Source of the DNA: an uncultured Treponema sp.
GTDB taxonomy: Bacteria; Spirochaetota; Spirochaetia; Treponematales; Treponemataceae
Length of the DNA: 64,000 nt
Assembly (NCBI GenBank): GCA_947166355.1
Contig: CAMVDX010000006.1
Coordinates: 62,001 to 126,000, forward strand
Reading direction: 5' to 3'
Shown here one piece after another: positions 34,430 through 44,700 of this stretch. The notes below the pieces were generated by a model, which was not told the DNA's origin, searched no databases, and was given only the letters and a program-made list of their open reading frames with translations. Both the position numbers and the translations under genes were made by a program. Within the stretch, counting starts at the first letter, position 1; every line of letters begins with the position of its first letter.

Positions 34430-34912
34430 TTATGCACGTTCCCTGATAGAAACGTTTACTTCAATCTTACCACAATCAGAAATAAGAGGAACAATGAGTG
34501 CCTCTACACTATCTGTAGTTCCACCCAAAGCCGCAATCTCCATCTTCTGACCAACAAAGAGAGCTGGTGGTGTAAGGTCGAATCTGAAGCCAAGCTCATG
34601 GAGCTTTGTTACAGCCTGTGCTGTTATAAGATTTGCAAGCTCACTGATTGTAGCTTTTGCCAAATCATCAAATTCTGGCAGAGTCTCACCGTTCATGGCA
34701 GATGCAATATTCAGTGCAGTTTCCATAGTCATATCGAAAAGAACACGACCTTCTACATCTCCAGCAAGACCAACCAATGCAGCAACACCCATAACAGGCA
34801 TAGCAGTTGATTTCAAATACAAATCACCGCGTTTTACTTCCGCACCTCCCAGAACCTCCTGAAGAACACGGAATGAAGTTTCAACGAACGGGTTAATATA
34901 CTCTACTCGCAT
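34430..34912 (-). CDS. cheX: CheY-phosphate phosphatase CheX
   Basis: A 160-residue CheX/CheC-like protein. It starts MRVEYINPFVETSFRVLQEV, typical of CheX, and has the catalytic helix ATISELANLITAQAV, giving the E-x-x-N pair needed for phosphatase activity. In spirochetes CheX replaces CheZ as the phosphatase that resets CheY. AGGAG precedes the start. Its place between cheW and cheY matches other treponemes. Confidence 0.94.
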   Translation of the reverse strand: MRVEYINPFVETSFRVLQEVLGGAEVKRGDLYLKSTAMPVMGVAALVGLAGDVEGRVLFDMTMETALNIASAMNGETLPEFDDLAKATISELANLITAQAVTKLHELGFRFDLTPPALFVGQKMEIAALGGTTDSVEALIVPLISDCGKIEVNVSIRERA

Positions 34913-34936
34913 CTTAATCTCCTATTTATTTCAATT

Positions 34937-36367
34937 TTAATCTTTGCTATATGCTACAATCGTACCAACAGCACTCTCACCAAAATTAAAGGATTCCGGC
35001 ATCTCTTCGTTTTCACCAAGTATTGCAACGGCATTTCCTTTCATCTTCTCAAGGAAGTCAGAAACCACTGTATCCTGAGACTTTTCATCCAGCAATGAAA
35101 GAATGTCACGTGCAAAAACAATATCTACCATAGGCAGTGCATTAGTATTCTTGCAGTCATGATACTCAAACATGATGCTGTCCTTTATTTCCTGACTAAA
35201 AGTATACTCCCCGTTTGCTTTTTTTGTCAAACAAGAACCATACCAATCAGAAGCAAGATTTGCAGGAACAGACATAAGCCCCGCATTTGATACATTCAAA
35301 AGATCAATATCCTGTGCATAAATTCTGATTTTTGCATCTGGATATCGCTTCTTAAGAATACATGCCAGAGAATATGTTTCCGTGCCTTTTCCACAACCCG
35401 GATTCCATACAACAATCTGCTTAGCTGTATTATCAGGAAGAATCTTAGACACAGCATCTGCATATTCTTTAGACCACCAGGTGTTTGTAAACGGTGACCA
35501 GAAAGTCTTGAGGAAATCATCTGCATCTTCAGAATTCTGAATCTGATTCTTTTTTGTTTCCTTAGACCATTCCAAATATCTATGCTGAACCCAAGATGAA
35601 TTAACCGATGTAACGTAAAAATTTTTGTAAGTAAGCAGACTCTCACTGATAAACTTAATATCAACTGAAACAGGAGACTCTTCTGCAGCGCCGCCTGCAA
35701 TACTCTTTGCAATGTCAGACGGAGACTTTACCATTCCCCCTGCAGAAGATGCCTTAGGAGCATTATTAACGGCGGCTGGTCTTGCTGTACCAGGCTGCTG
35801 AACAATACGCTGAGGCTTTTCATACTGAGGTAAACGGCCAGCTCCAGGCTCAAGAGAATCTTTCGAAGAAAAGATTCTTGTTATGTCAAGGAGAACGTAA
35901 AGGCGGTTATTACTTTCAACTACGCCGTCAATATATTTAATATTGATATCTCCGAATAACGGATGTGGCGGCTGAATAGTACTGCGTCTTACACCAACTA
36001 CCTTGTCAATTTTATCTACGACAACACCAAATTTTTGATCTTCCACCTGAAGAATAAGCATATTTTCAAGCTTATTTTCATCACGTGGCGGAACTTCAAT
36101 ATTAAAGAAGATTCTCAAATCAAGAATTGGTATGATTTCACCGCGCAAATTGTAAACGCCAAGCACAAAAGGAAGTGTATTTGGAACGTAAGTAAAGCGT
36201 CCTGCCTTAGCAATTTCCTTTACATGCATGATATCGATTGAATAATCCTTATCAGCAAGTGAGAAGGTTACCATCTTAAAGTCAACAAGAGCGGCATTTT
36301 CATTTTTATCTTCTGCCTGTGCGGCAGCAACTTCTGTTGCAACTAAAACTTCGTTCTCTGCATCCAT
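34937..36367 (-). CDS. cheW: CheW adaptor fused to a CheR-like domain
   Basis: A 476-residue protein. Residues about 25-170 are a CheW domain (MVTFSLADKDYSIDIMHVKE, GVYNLRGEIIPILDLRIFF, VVDKIDKVVGVRRSTIQ, YIDGVVESNNRLYVLLDITR). A Pro/Ala-rich linker follows. Residues about 235-470 resemble a CheR methyltransferase, with NPGCGKGTETYSLA at the SAM-binding position and DIVFARDILSLL farther on. CheW couples receptors to CheA. The CheR-like part has diverged from the usual GCS-TGEE motif, so it may be structural rather than catalytic. CheW-CheR-like fusions have been described in treponemal arrays. Confidence 0.9.
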   Translation of the reverse strand: MDAENEVLVATEVAAAQAEDKNENAALVDFKMVTFSLADKDYSIDIMHVKEIAKAGRFTYVPNTLPFVLGVYNLRGEIIPILDLRIFFNIEVPPRDENKLENMLILQVEDQKFGVVVDKIDKVVGVRRSTIQPPHPLFGDINIKYIDGVVESNNRLYVLLDITRIFSSKDSLEPGAGRLPQYEKPQRIVQQPGTARPAAVNNAPKASSAGGMVKSPSDIAKSIAGGAAEESPVSVDIKFISESLLTYKNFYVTSVNSSWVQHRYLEWSKETKKNQIQNSEDADDFLKTFWSPFTNTWWSKEYADAVSKILPDNTAKQIVVWNPGCGKGTETYSLACILKKRYPDAKIRIYAQDIDLLNVSNAGLMSVPANLASDWYGSCLTKKANGEYTFSQEIKDSIMFEYHDCKNTNALPMVDIVFARDILSLLDEKSQDTVVSDFLEKMKGNAVAILGENEEMPESFNFGESAVGTIVAYSKD

Positions 36368-36382
36368 ATAAAAACACCTCTA

Positions 36383-38845
36383 TTACTGAGCGTACTGCTC
36401 TTGTTCCTGAGCTAAAAGCTCCTGCTTAACGCCAAGTTCCAGAAGCTGACCAACATCAATAATAAGTGAAACAGAACCATCACCAAGGATTGATGCACCA
36501 GCAATTCCAGGAGAATTAGTGAACTGATCTTTCAGAGGCTTAATTACTACATCCTCTTCGCCAATCAGGGCATCTACCATAACACCAATCTTCTTTTCCT
36601 GTGAACCGACTATTACAATATAACACTCATCAGAATGAACAGATTCTGGAATACCGAACAGACGTGACAAACGGAGCACGCTTATAACTTCATTACGAAC
36701 ATTCATAATTTCGTAGTTATCAATATGATTGATTTCCGAAATATTAATGCACTGGCTTTCAATAACGTTTGCAATTGGGATTGAGTAAACCTCTTTTCCA
36801 ACACGAACCAAAAGTCCCTGAATAATAGCAAGAGTAAGCGGCAGTTTGATGATAAACGAGGTTCCCTTACCTTTTGCAGAATTAATAGATATGGTACCCT
36901 TAAGATTATTTATCATAGTCTTAACTACATCAAGACCAACACCGCGTCCTGAAATATTCGAAATCTTATCTGCTGTAGAGAAACCTGGCTGCATAATAAG
37001 ATTGAATGCATCCTGTTCAGTAACAGCCTTATCAGGATGAATAAGTCCACGTTCTACAGCCTTCTTGCGAACCTTTTCAACATCAATTCCTGCACCATCA
37101 TCTTTTACTTCAATTACAATCTGGTTACCTTCGTTAGAAGCTTTAAGAAGGATTGTACCGGTTTCAGGCTTGCCGTTAGCTACACGAACCTCTGGAGTTT
37201 CAATTCCATGGTCTACAGAGTTACGGACACAGTGCATAATCGGATCAAGAAGATCTTCTACTACTGACTTATCAAGCTCTGTATCCTCACCTTCAATTAC
37301 CAGATCAATCTTTTTATTAAGATCACGCTGGAGGTCACGAACTACACGTGGGAAACGGCTGAAAATCTGATTGATAGGAACCATTCGGATTTTCATTACA
37401 CCTTCCTGGAGGTCGCTTGCAATTGTACCATAATTCTGAGTATATGAACGGAACTTACCAGAAATTCCCTTTGCCTCAGATTCATATTCATCAAAAATAT
37501 TGCTGAGTGAACCGTATTCCTTAAGAATATTCTTTCTGATTTCAACAGAAGGAACACCCTCTTTAATCTGTTCCATATAATCAGGAAGTCTATCAAAAAG
37601 ATTATGCAGTCTTTCTTTATATTCTGCTTCGATTGACTGGAAGCGTGAAAGCTCGGCCGCATTCTGCGTTGCAAGCTGGTTGAAGGAAGCCTTGTTGATA
37701 ACAGCCTCTGATACAAGGTTCAAAAGGTTATCAATACGTCGTGAATCTACGCGCAAGATTGAACCCTGCTGTGCATGTGCAGAATTTTCTTTCTTAGGCT
37801 CTGCCTTCTTTTCTTCTTTTTTAGGTTCAGGCTTGAGCACATTGTCATTAAGAATATCTCCAAGAAGTTCTTCCTGTGCAGCAGACATATTGCCGGCTGG
37901 TTCAGAAGCCTTTGGAGTTACAGGAACAGAAGCAGCAGGTGCTGGTTTTGCGGCCACAGCACTCTGAGCAGCAACTGTCTTTGCAACAGAAGGATCTGCT
38001 TCGGTTCCTGTAGTATAATCCTCAAGAAGATGAGCATCTGTAATAAGCGTAACATCACTTAAGAATGCGCAGTCTTCAATTTCAGAACCTTCGGCTTCGG
38101 TTGCAACATAATAGAATACATTCTCGTAGAACTGATCTTCATAAAGTGCATCGAAGTCTGGAACTGTTTTAAGTACATTTCCAACATTCTTGAGGGCTGC
38201 AAAAACCTGAATACCACCAACAGTATTCATAGGATTATTTTCATCAAATTTAACGGCAATACACCAGAGCTTCTGATTGCCTTCGCAAGTCTGTTTAAGC
38301 TCAGCAAAATCTTCTTCTGTAATTGAAGGCAGAATAAGAGCCGGTGATGAAGCGGCAGGAGCTGGAGCTTCAGCAGGCTTAGGAGCCGGAGCTGGTTTTG
38401 GAGCGGCAGCCGGCTTCGCTGCAGTCTTGGCAGATGCCTTTCCTCCACTCTGAGGAATATAACCATGAAGTTTTTCTACAATAGAATCAATATTTTCTTC
38501 ATAGACACTTCCATTCTGACGAGCTTCAAGCATTGCCTTAATAACATCTATAGAAGTAAGGAGAAGATCGACTACATCTTCGTCAACCTTAAGTCTGTCG
38601 GAGCGAATCTCATCAAGCACATCTTCAACGATGTGTGTAAAGTGAGAAAGTTCCATCATTTCAACAGTTGCAGAACCGCCTTTAAGAGTATGCGCTGCAC
38701 GGAATATCTCATCAATCGCTTCGTGATTTGAAGGATCATTTTCAATAACGAGAATATTACTCTCCAGCTGTTCTACCTGCTGTTCTGCTTCCGCGAAGAA
38801 GTCTTTCAACAGTTCTTCGTTATTCGGGTCAAGATAATCACTCAT
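36383..38845 (-). CDS. cheA: Chemotaxis histidine kinase CheA
   Basis: An 820-residue CheA. The P1 Hpt domain has the phospho-His in AHTLKGGSATVEMMELSHFT (about residue 50). A second, response-regulator-binding region lies between Ala/Pro-rich linkers (130-185 and 290-350). P3 dimerisation follows, then P4 HATPase (MHCVRNSVDHGIE, VKDDGAGID, GRGVGLDVVKTMI) and the P5 CheW-like domain. It heads the che operon. A TTGAAA-N16-TATAAT promoter ends 8 nt before ATG 38845 and no SD is present, so the mRNA is nearly leaderless. Confidence 0.97.
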   Translation of the reverse strand: MSDYLDPNNEELLKDFFAEAEQQVEQLESNILVIENDPSNHEAIDEIFRAAHTLKGGSATVEMMELSHFTHIVEDVLDEIRSDRLKVDEDVVDLLLTSIDVIKAMLEARQNGSVYEENIDSIVEKLHGYIPQSGGKASAKTAAKPAAAPKPAPAPKPAEAPAPAASSPALILPSITEEDFAELKQTCEGNQKLWCIAVKFDENNPMNTVGGIQVFAALKNVGNVLKTVPDFDALYEDQFYENVFYYVATEAEGSEIEDCAFLSDVTLITDAHLLEDYTTGTEADPSVAKTVAAQSAVAAKPAPAASVPVTPKASEPAGNMSAAQEELLGDILNDNVLKPEPKKEEKKAEPKKENSAHAQQGSILRVDSRRIDNLLNLVSEAVINKASFNQLATQNAAELSRFQSIEAEYKERLHNLFDRLPDYMEQIKEGVPSVEIRKNILKEYGSLSNIFDEYESEAKGISGKFRSYTQNYGTIASDLQEGVMKIRMVPINQIFSRFPRVVRDLQRDLNKKIDLVIEGEDTELDKSVVEDLLDPIMHCVRNSVDHGIETPEVRVANGKPETGTILLKASNEGNQIVIEVKDDGAGIDVEKVRKKAVERGLIHPDKAVTEQDAFNLIMQPGFSTADKISNISGRGVGLDVVKTMINNLKGTISINSAKGKGTSFIIKLPLTLAIIQGLLVRVGKEVYSIPIANVIESQCINISEINHIDNYEIMNVRNEVISVLRLSRLFGIPESVHSDECYIVIVGSQEKKIGVMVDALIGEEDVVIKPLKDQFTNSPGIAGASILGDGSVSLIIDVGQLLELGVKQELLAQEQEQYAQ

Positions 38846-38853
38846 ATAGAACT

Positions 38854-38881
38854 ATTATAACCCGAAAATCACATATTTCAA
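38854..38881 (-). promoter_or_regulatory. cheA operon promoter
   Basis: TTGAAA (38881-38876) and TATAAT (38859-38854), spacer 16 bp, on the minus strand. The -10 ends 8 nt before the cheA ATG. Confidence 0.65.
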
Positions 38882-38947
38882 GCGAAAACTTACTTGAAAG
38901 ATAAAATTATTTTCAAACCGTTTTAAGGCCTCTTTTTCTGATTTTTA

Positions 38948-38975
38948 TAAAGAATTCCCCAAAAACTGCCGATAA
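38948..38975 (+). promoter_or_regulatory. Sigma-28-like promoter before a barrel protein gene
   Basis: TAAA (38948-38951) and a perfect GCCGATAA (38968-38975) are 16 bp apart, against 15 in the flagellar sigma-28 consensus. The site lies 20 bp upstream of the start at 38995 and back-to-back with the che operon promoter. Confidence 0.6.
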
Positions 38976-38994
38976 AGAATCAGGGGTATTGTAT

Positions 38995-40206
38995 ATGACC
39001 AGAAAGCACATTTTATGTTTTACGGCAGCACTTTTTATTACTACAGGACTGTTTGCCACAACCTCCTTCTCAGGTTATGCGGGCGGAAAGCTTAATTATT
39101 CAGCTAATCCAGAAGCAGAAGAATACGACCCGGATCTCAAGCTTCAGGCTTTTTTTGCCGGCCAGTTTAATTTTTCACAAAATCTGTGGAGCCACATGGA
39201 GTTTTCTATTGATACAGGAGATTTACTGGGAGAATCTCTCTTTCATGAAACTGATTCAAAATTCCAGATTGACGAGATTTCACTCATCACACGTATGAAT
39301 TTAAGCACCTGTTCGAATTATATCAGTGCCTTTATGGGAACTTACGAACCGATTGGTTCAGATGTCTTTCTTCAGAGATATTTTAATATAAAACCTATAG
39401 ACTCAAAGCTTACTGAAAGTTACCTCGGTCTTGCAGGTTCCATACTCTACCCTCATTTTGGAATCGGTATTTCAGATGTTCTAAAACTTTACACAGCTCC
39501 ATTTGCCTTAGGCGGTTACGTATATGTAAATCACGAAGACAAGGATTATTATGTATTGAATACAGACTTGAGAACTGCAACGGTAATGAATTATTTTACC
39601 TGTGATTTTGCATTTGGACTTGGAATTCCACTTGCAAATAAATACCGTGGAGAAGATGTAATTATTGCCGTTGAAAAACTTTACTGGCATGCCGGAACAA
39701 CAATTCTTCTGGGAAATAATTATACTAATTCGCTTTTTGTTCAGGCTGGAATCTACAATGCAAGTTTTACAAAACAAAAGGACAATTCAGTTGTAGCGCC
39801 GGAAGACATATATCTTCTTATAGAGCCTCGACTTTTATTTAAAAATACACATTTAAATTTGAGTTTATACAGTCTTCCTCCAGACACTGTAAAAAAACTT
39901 CTTCTTTTAGAAGATACTCTGGGAATGAACTTAAATTTTTATTCAGAGGCCTCTCTTAATGGTTCTAACACACTTACCTATGGTTCGCACTTGAACTTTT
40001 CTGTAATTGATAAGAACTTTATGGATTTAAAGGATTTTTCTAATATCAGCGAGAATGGTTATAATCTGAATCTGACTCCATACATAACCTCCTCTTTCCT
40101 TTCTGGAGAACTTCATCTTCAGGCAACATTCCGTCTAATGGAATTTGTAAGGGGAAAAGGAGAAAGAGCCGTTTCTGTAGATTTGGGATATAGAACAAAG
40201 TTCTAG
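38995..40206 (+). CDS. Predicted outer-membrane beta-barrel protein
   Basis: A 403-residue exported protein with signal peptide MTRKHILCFTAALFITTGLF and a cleavage site near FATTSF. The mature protein has alternating polar and hydrophobic residues typical of amphipathic strands and ends AVSVDLGYRTKF, with a terminal Phe and aromatic pattern like a barrel-assembly signal. No specific family is recognised. ATG 38995 is preferred to a TTG two codons earlier. It lies divergent to cheA behind a sigma-28-like promoter, so it may be coexpressed with motility genes. Confidence 0.75.
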   Translation: MTRKHILCFTAALFITTGLFATTSFSGYAGGKLNYSANPEAEEYDPDLKLQAFFAGQFNFSQNLWSHMEFSIDTGDLLGESLFHETDSKFQIDEISLITRMNLSTCSNYISAFMGTYEPIGSDVFLQRYFNIKPIDSKLTESYLGLAGSILYPHFGIGISDVLKLYTAPFALGGYVYVNHEDKDYYVLNTDLRTATVMNYFTCDFAFGLGIPLANKYRGEDVIIAVEKLYWHAGTTILLGNNYTNSLFVQAGIYNASFTKQKDNSVVAPEDIYLLIEPRLLFKNTHLNLSLYSLPPDTVKKLLLLEDTLGMNLNFYSEASLNGSNTLTYGSHLNFSVIDKNFMDLKDFSNISENGYNLNLTPYITSSFLSGELHLQATFRLMEFVRGKGERAVSVDLGYRTKF

Positions 40207-40308
40207 TTCTCATAAATTGCCGTTTTACACAAAGTTCTAGTTTGTACTTGTGTTACAGCCCTTAGATTGATAAAATAGTATAAAATTTCATTCTAAGGAA
40301 CATAAAAA

Positions 40309-41607
40309 ATGAAAAACATTCAGAACAAGTGGATTCGTGGTGCGATTCCGGCACTTCTTCTTCACTGCAGTATTGGTACCGTATACTGCTGGTCAATTTT
40401 CAGTCAGGAAATTGCAGACTACATCGGCTTTTCAAAAGGCGCAGTAGAATGGGCATTCAGCTTTGCAATCTTCTTTCTTGGCATGTCAGCAGCTTTCCTT
40501 GGCGGTCTTGTAGAAAAAAACATCCATAAGTCATCTTTGATTGCTTCTATTACATTTGCACTTGGTATGGCCGGAACAGGCTTCTTTATCTGGTATGGTG
40601 GAAATAACCCTCACAGTGTTCTTTCCCTCATCGGAATTTATGTAAGCTATGGTTTTATTATGGGTATTGGACTTGGTACCGGTTACCTTTCTCCTGTAAA
40701 GACACTCATGCTCTGGTTCAAAGACAAAAAAGGTCTTGCGACAGGTCTTGCTGTAGCAGGCTTTGGTGCAGCAAAGGCTATTGCTTCTCCTATCATGACC
40801 CGCATGCTTGCAGGTCTTGGTGAAGGCGGAGTTTTCAAGATGTTCTACATTCTTGCTGCCGTATATTTTGTAATGATGTTTGTTGGTCACCTTATTCTTG
40901 CAAAACCAGAAGGATGGGTTGAACCTCAGACTAAATCTAAAGAAGAAGGAATTATTGCAACCCTTAAGACAGAACCGATCGCTTCATATATCGGAATCTG
41001 GCTTATGTTCTACATCAACATTACTTGTGGTCTTGCAATCATTTCTCAGGAAAAGATGATTGTAAAATGCGTAGGTCTTGGTGCTTTCGCAGGAATCATC
41101 TCTACAATCTCTGCCCTCTTTAATGCCGGCGGTCGTCTTGGTTTCTCTGCATGGGCAGACAAGCTTAAGGACCGCAACACAATTTATAAGTTGATTTTTA
41201 CACTTTCTATTGTATCAACTTTAATTGTTCTTCTTACAAAGGGAATTGCAAACGGAGCTGGAAACACACTTCTTATTATCTTCGTTCTGGCTTTGATTTT
41301 CATTGTAAACGCTGGTTACGGCGGAGGATTCTCTAACGTTCCTACCCTGCTTTCTGACCACTATGGAATGGGCAATATTTCTGCTATTCACGGAATTACA
41401 CTTTCTGCATGGGCTTTTGCAGGACTTACAGGAAACCAGATGGCTTCTTTCATTGTAAACCATGTCGGTGAATTTACTGAAATCTCAGGAGTAAAGGCAA
41501 ACCCAACAGGTTACCAGACAGTTCTTATCGTAACAACTGTTTTGTATGCCGTTGCTATGTGTTTGAGCTGCTTCCTTGTTAGACCAATGAGCAAAAAGAA
41601 CGCTTAA
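40309..41607 (+). CDS. OFA-family MFS transporter
   Basis: A 432-residue, 12-helix major facilitator of the oxalate/formate antiporter type. It begins NKWIRGAIPALLLHCSIGTV, then YCWSIFSQEIADYIGFSKGA, with AFSFAIFFLGMSAAFLGG, the loop motif DKKGLATGLAVAGFGAAKA, and RLGFSAWADKLKDRN in the second half. It probably exchanges small carboxylates across the inner membrane. AAGGA precedes the ATG, and TATAAA lies about 30 bp upstream. An inverted repeat ACACAA/TTGTGT in the upstream gap (about 40226-40252) may be an operator. It appears monocistronic. Confidence 0.88.
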   Translation: MKNIQNKWIRGAIPALLLHCSIGTVYCWSIFSQEIADYIGFSKGAVEWAFSFAIFFLGMSAAFLGGLVEKNIHKSSLIASITFALGMAGTGFFIWYGGNNPHSVLSLIGIYVSYGFIMGIGLGTGYLSPVKTLMLWFKDKKGLATGLAVAGFGAAKAIASPIMTRMLAGLGEGGVFKMFYILAAVYFVMMFVGHLILAKPEGWVEPQTKSKEEGIIATLKTEPIASYIGIWLMFYINITCGLAIISQEKMIVKCVGLGAFAGIISTISALFNAGGRLGFSAWADKLKDRNTIYKLIFTLSIVSTLIVLLTKGIANGAGNTLLIIFVLALIFIVNAGYGGGFSNVPTLLSDHYGMGNISAIHGITLSAWAFAGLTGNQMASFIVNHVGEFTEISGVKANPTGYQTVLIVTTVLYAVAMCLSCFLVRPMSKKNA

Positions 41608-41612
41608 ATGGA

Positions 41613-41690
41613 TTGCGGCTTGATAATCTATCATCAAGCCGCAAAACGAATGAGTCAAGGCTATAAGCGACAGCGTGCCTTGATCATTCG
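41613..41690. repeat. Two long perfect hairpins after the MFS gene
   Basis: TTGCGGCTTGAT (41613-41624) pairs with ATCAAGCCGCAA (41633-41644). CGAATGAGTCAAGGC (41647-41661) pairs with GCCTTGATCATTCG (41677-41690) with one bulged base. Neither is followed by a T-run, so simple rho-independent termination is unlikely. Confidence 0.75.
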
Positions 41691-41776
41691 TATTGCCGCG
41701 TCGCTGCGCTCCTCGCAATGACGTGGGGCGCTGTGATTTTTGCAATGACGCGGGGCGCTGCGCTTTTCGCAATGAT
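41691..41776 (-). repeat. Three diverged GTCATTGCGAG-family units
   Basis: Minus-oriented units end in GCAATGACG at about 41722 and 41749, and a third, decayed unit ends in GCAATGATG near 41776. The second and third share GGGGCGCTG. They stop 5 bp before the stop codon of the gene at 41782. Confidence 0.7.
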
Positions 41777-41781
41777 GAAAA

Positions 41782-44700
41782 CTATTCGAGTAAAATATAA
41801 TTGGTAATCAGCATAAAGGACTTGTCTGGCTGCTGAATACCATTTATAAGTATTCTGACTTTTGTATAAGAGCCGTCTTTCTTTATGGCACGATAGTCAT
41901 AAGAAAACGGCTTTTTAAATTTTCCAAGAAAAGCCTTTACAATAGCTGTCTTAAAGCCGGCTCTATCTTGTGGATGTATAACATCAAATGCTTCTTTTTC
42001 AGTCCAGTTCAGAATTTCTTCTTCTGTAAAACCAGAAAGCTCTAAAAAAGTCTGGTTTACTCGCATAACCCGCACATGCAATACAGAAGAAAAAAGACGT
42101 CGCATCTCAAGCTCAACATGCATCAAACATAAACCAACCTGCGAATTATCCATCATCATTCCAAGCTGATTATTTGAAAGAGCTAAAGTGTTCTCTGTTA
42201 TCTTTTCATTAGTAACATCTTCTGCAAGTATGTAAAATGAATGTTTTTGACCATTACGACTTATTTCCCAAAGATGTGTTTTAACCCAAAGCGGACGCTG
42301 CTTTATATATGTGCGGACCTCGACATTAAAGGTAACTTCCTTATTATCTGCCAGAGATTCCCTAAACTTTTCCAGAAGTTCAATATACGCAGCCTTTTTT
42401 ATAAGATTTTTAAGACTCTTTCTTGCATCTGCAAAAGACAGTTCTTCAATTTCAAATAAACTTAGGAACTTTAAATTTGCCCTTATGAGCACAAGCGCCT
42501 GAGTTTTTTCATCAAATTCAAAGATGGCAGCAGGCCCCGTAAACTCTTCAAACATAAGACTTTCAGAGGAATCTGGTGTAAGGAATTTACGAACATCAAT
42601 CTGCCCAAAAGTTCTGGGTCTGCTTACCGTTCCATGTTTTGAAGATTTTTTCAGGAGTTCAAGAAAATCCTGTTCCGGCATAGGCTTTGCATATAAAAAT
42701 CCCTGAATTACATTTACACCGATACTCCTTAGAAAATCAGCCTGTTCCTGAGTTTCTACACCTTCTGCAACGGTTATGTATTCAAGTCCCTGAGCCATGC
42801 GTACAACATAATTTATGATTGTACCCCCGCGGTTCTGATTGTTGTCACCGCGCATAAATCCCATGTCGAGCTTCAGAATGTCAATCGGCATATCTTTAAG
42901 GGAATTCAGCGAAGAATAACCTATTCCAAAATCATCCATTGCAATACTAAAGCCAAGACTGCGTAGCTTTTCTATACGAGAAGTCAGATAATTCTGTGCT
43001 TTTATTGCAGCACTTTCTGTAATTTCAAAGTGAATATATTTTTCGGGAACCGCATACTTTTCTTTTAGCCGCTTAATAGTATAATAAAGCTTATCAGATT
43101 CAAGGCTGACACGAGAAATATTTATAGAAATCGGAACCAGATCTATACCCTGCTTTAACCAGGAACTCACACTTTCAAAAACCTTAGTCCAGATTGCTTC
43201 ATCCAGTAATCTTATAAAGCCATTTTTTTCTGCTACAGGAATAAAAAGTGAAGGAGAAATTATGGTGCCGTCTTTTTTTATCCAGCGGCAGAGTGCCTCA
43301 GCTCCAACGAGCTCTCCTGTAGAAGATGAATATTGCGGCTGATACCAGATTTTGAATTCAGCATTATTCATTGCAGGCTGCATTTTTGCCGTTATATCTG
43401 CTTCAACATGAGTCTGTTCAAGATTCTTTTCTGTAAATGCAGTATAGGTATTCTGAATTGATGAAATATAATCTGCCATTCCAAGCGATGCCTGAGTCAT
43501 TGCCTGTCCCAAACCGATAGATGCATTTGTAATTCTTATTCCAAAGTGCATGGTAACAGGAAAGGTAATATTCAGAGAGCTGCAGTCAAAAATCTTGCAG
43601 GACTGAAGCCGCTGTAAATTATCTACCGAGTTCTCCATACAAAGCGCAAAATTGCCACCACCAAGTCTCGCAACAAGACCTTCATCTCCGGCAATCTGAC
43701 GCAGAGTTGCCGCAACCAGCTTTAATATTGCAGTTCCAGTTTCAAAGCCATACAAATCGTTTATAATTCTAAGTTTATTAACATCACCAACTGCAACAAT
43801 GAAGTTTTTATCAGGATTTTTCTTAAGCAGCGCATCTCCTTCTTTTTTGAATGCAACCGGCGTAAGCACACCTGTATCTACATCTGTAAAAAGCCGTTTA
43901 AGCATAAGGTCATTCATATAATGAATGCAGTTTTCCTTTCTTGCATAACCGTAAGCAATAGCCCTTACCATATCCTGGCAGGAATTATAACCGCATGAAC
44001 CGCAGTTCATATTTTGCTTCTGAGGAGTATCCTTAAGCATATCATTATAGATTTCATCAACAGCACTCTGTGGAATCTTAAACTGCTGTCTCGAAAAATC
44101 TGTATATGTGCGCTCAAAATCTTCTGGCCGCAGATATTTAAAATGACTTGAAAAATGTTTCCAGAGTTTTTCAGGATTTTCAATATCTTTATAATGCTGA
44201 TAGAATTTATTTCTTATGGCAATTGTTGAAGAATAAACATTCTCTTTGTTAAAAGACAAAAAATCTACGCCAGGCCCTGCAACACAGCCGTTTTTACATG
44301 CAGAAATCTCTACCAGAAGCGGTAGAGTTTCTTTATATTTTTCGTTAAAGGACATATAAAGAGAGTCCATATTGTCTTTATTAAAGCCTATAAGCGAAAT
44401 AATTGTTTCTGTACGTGAGAAAAAATAAGAAATAATTTCTGCAAACTCACTGTTTTTTGAAATAAGAGAACCTATTCCTTCAGATTTTAAATCAGCTTCG
44501 CCGCTATAATCAGAAAAATTATATTCAGAAAGCTTTGGCATAAGATGTCCGAAGGTCAGATTATAACTGATACTTCCGTCCGTATTCTGACTTTCTGTTT
44601 CATCCTTATGTGCAATACAGGTTCCAAGGCAGGCGATTTTATTGTTATCTCCCAGATATTTTTTTGCATAAATTGCCGTACATATTAGAGACGGCTGAAC

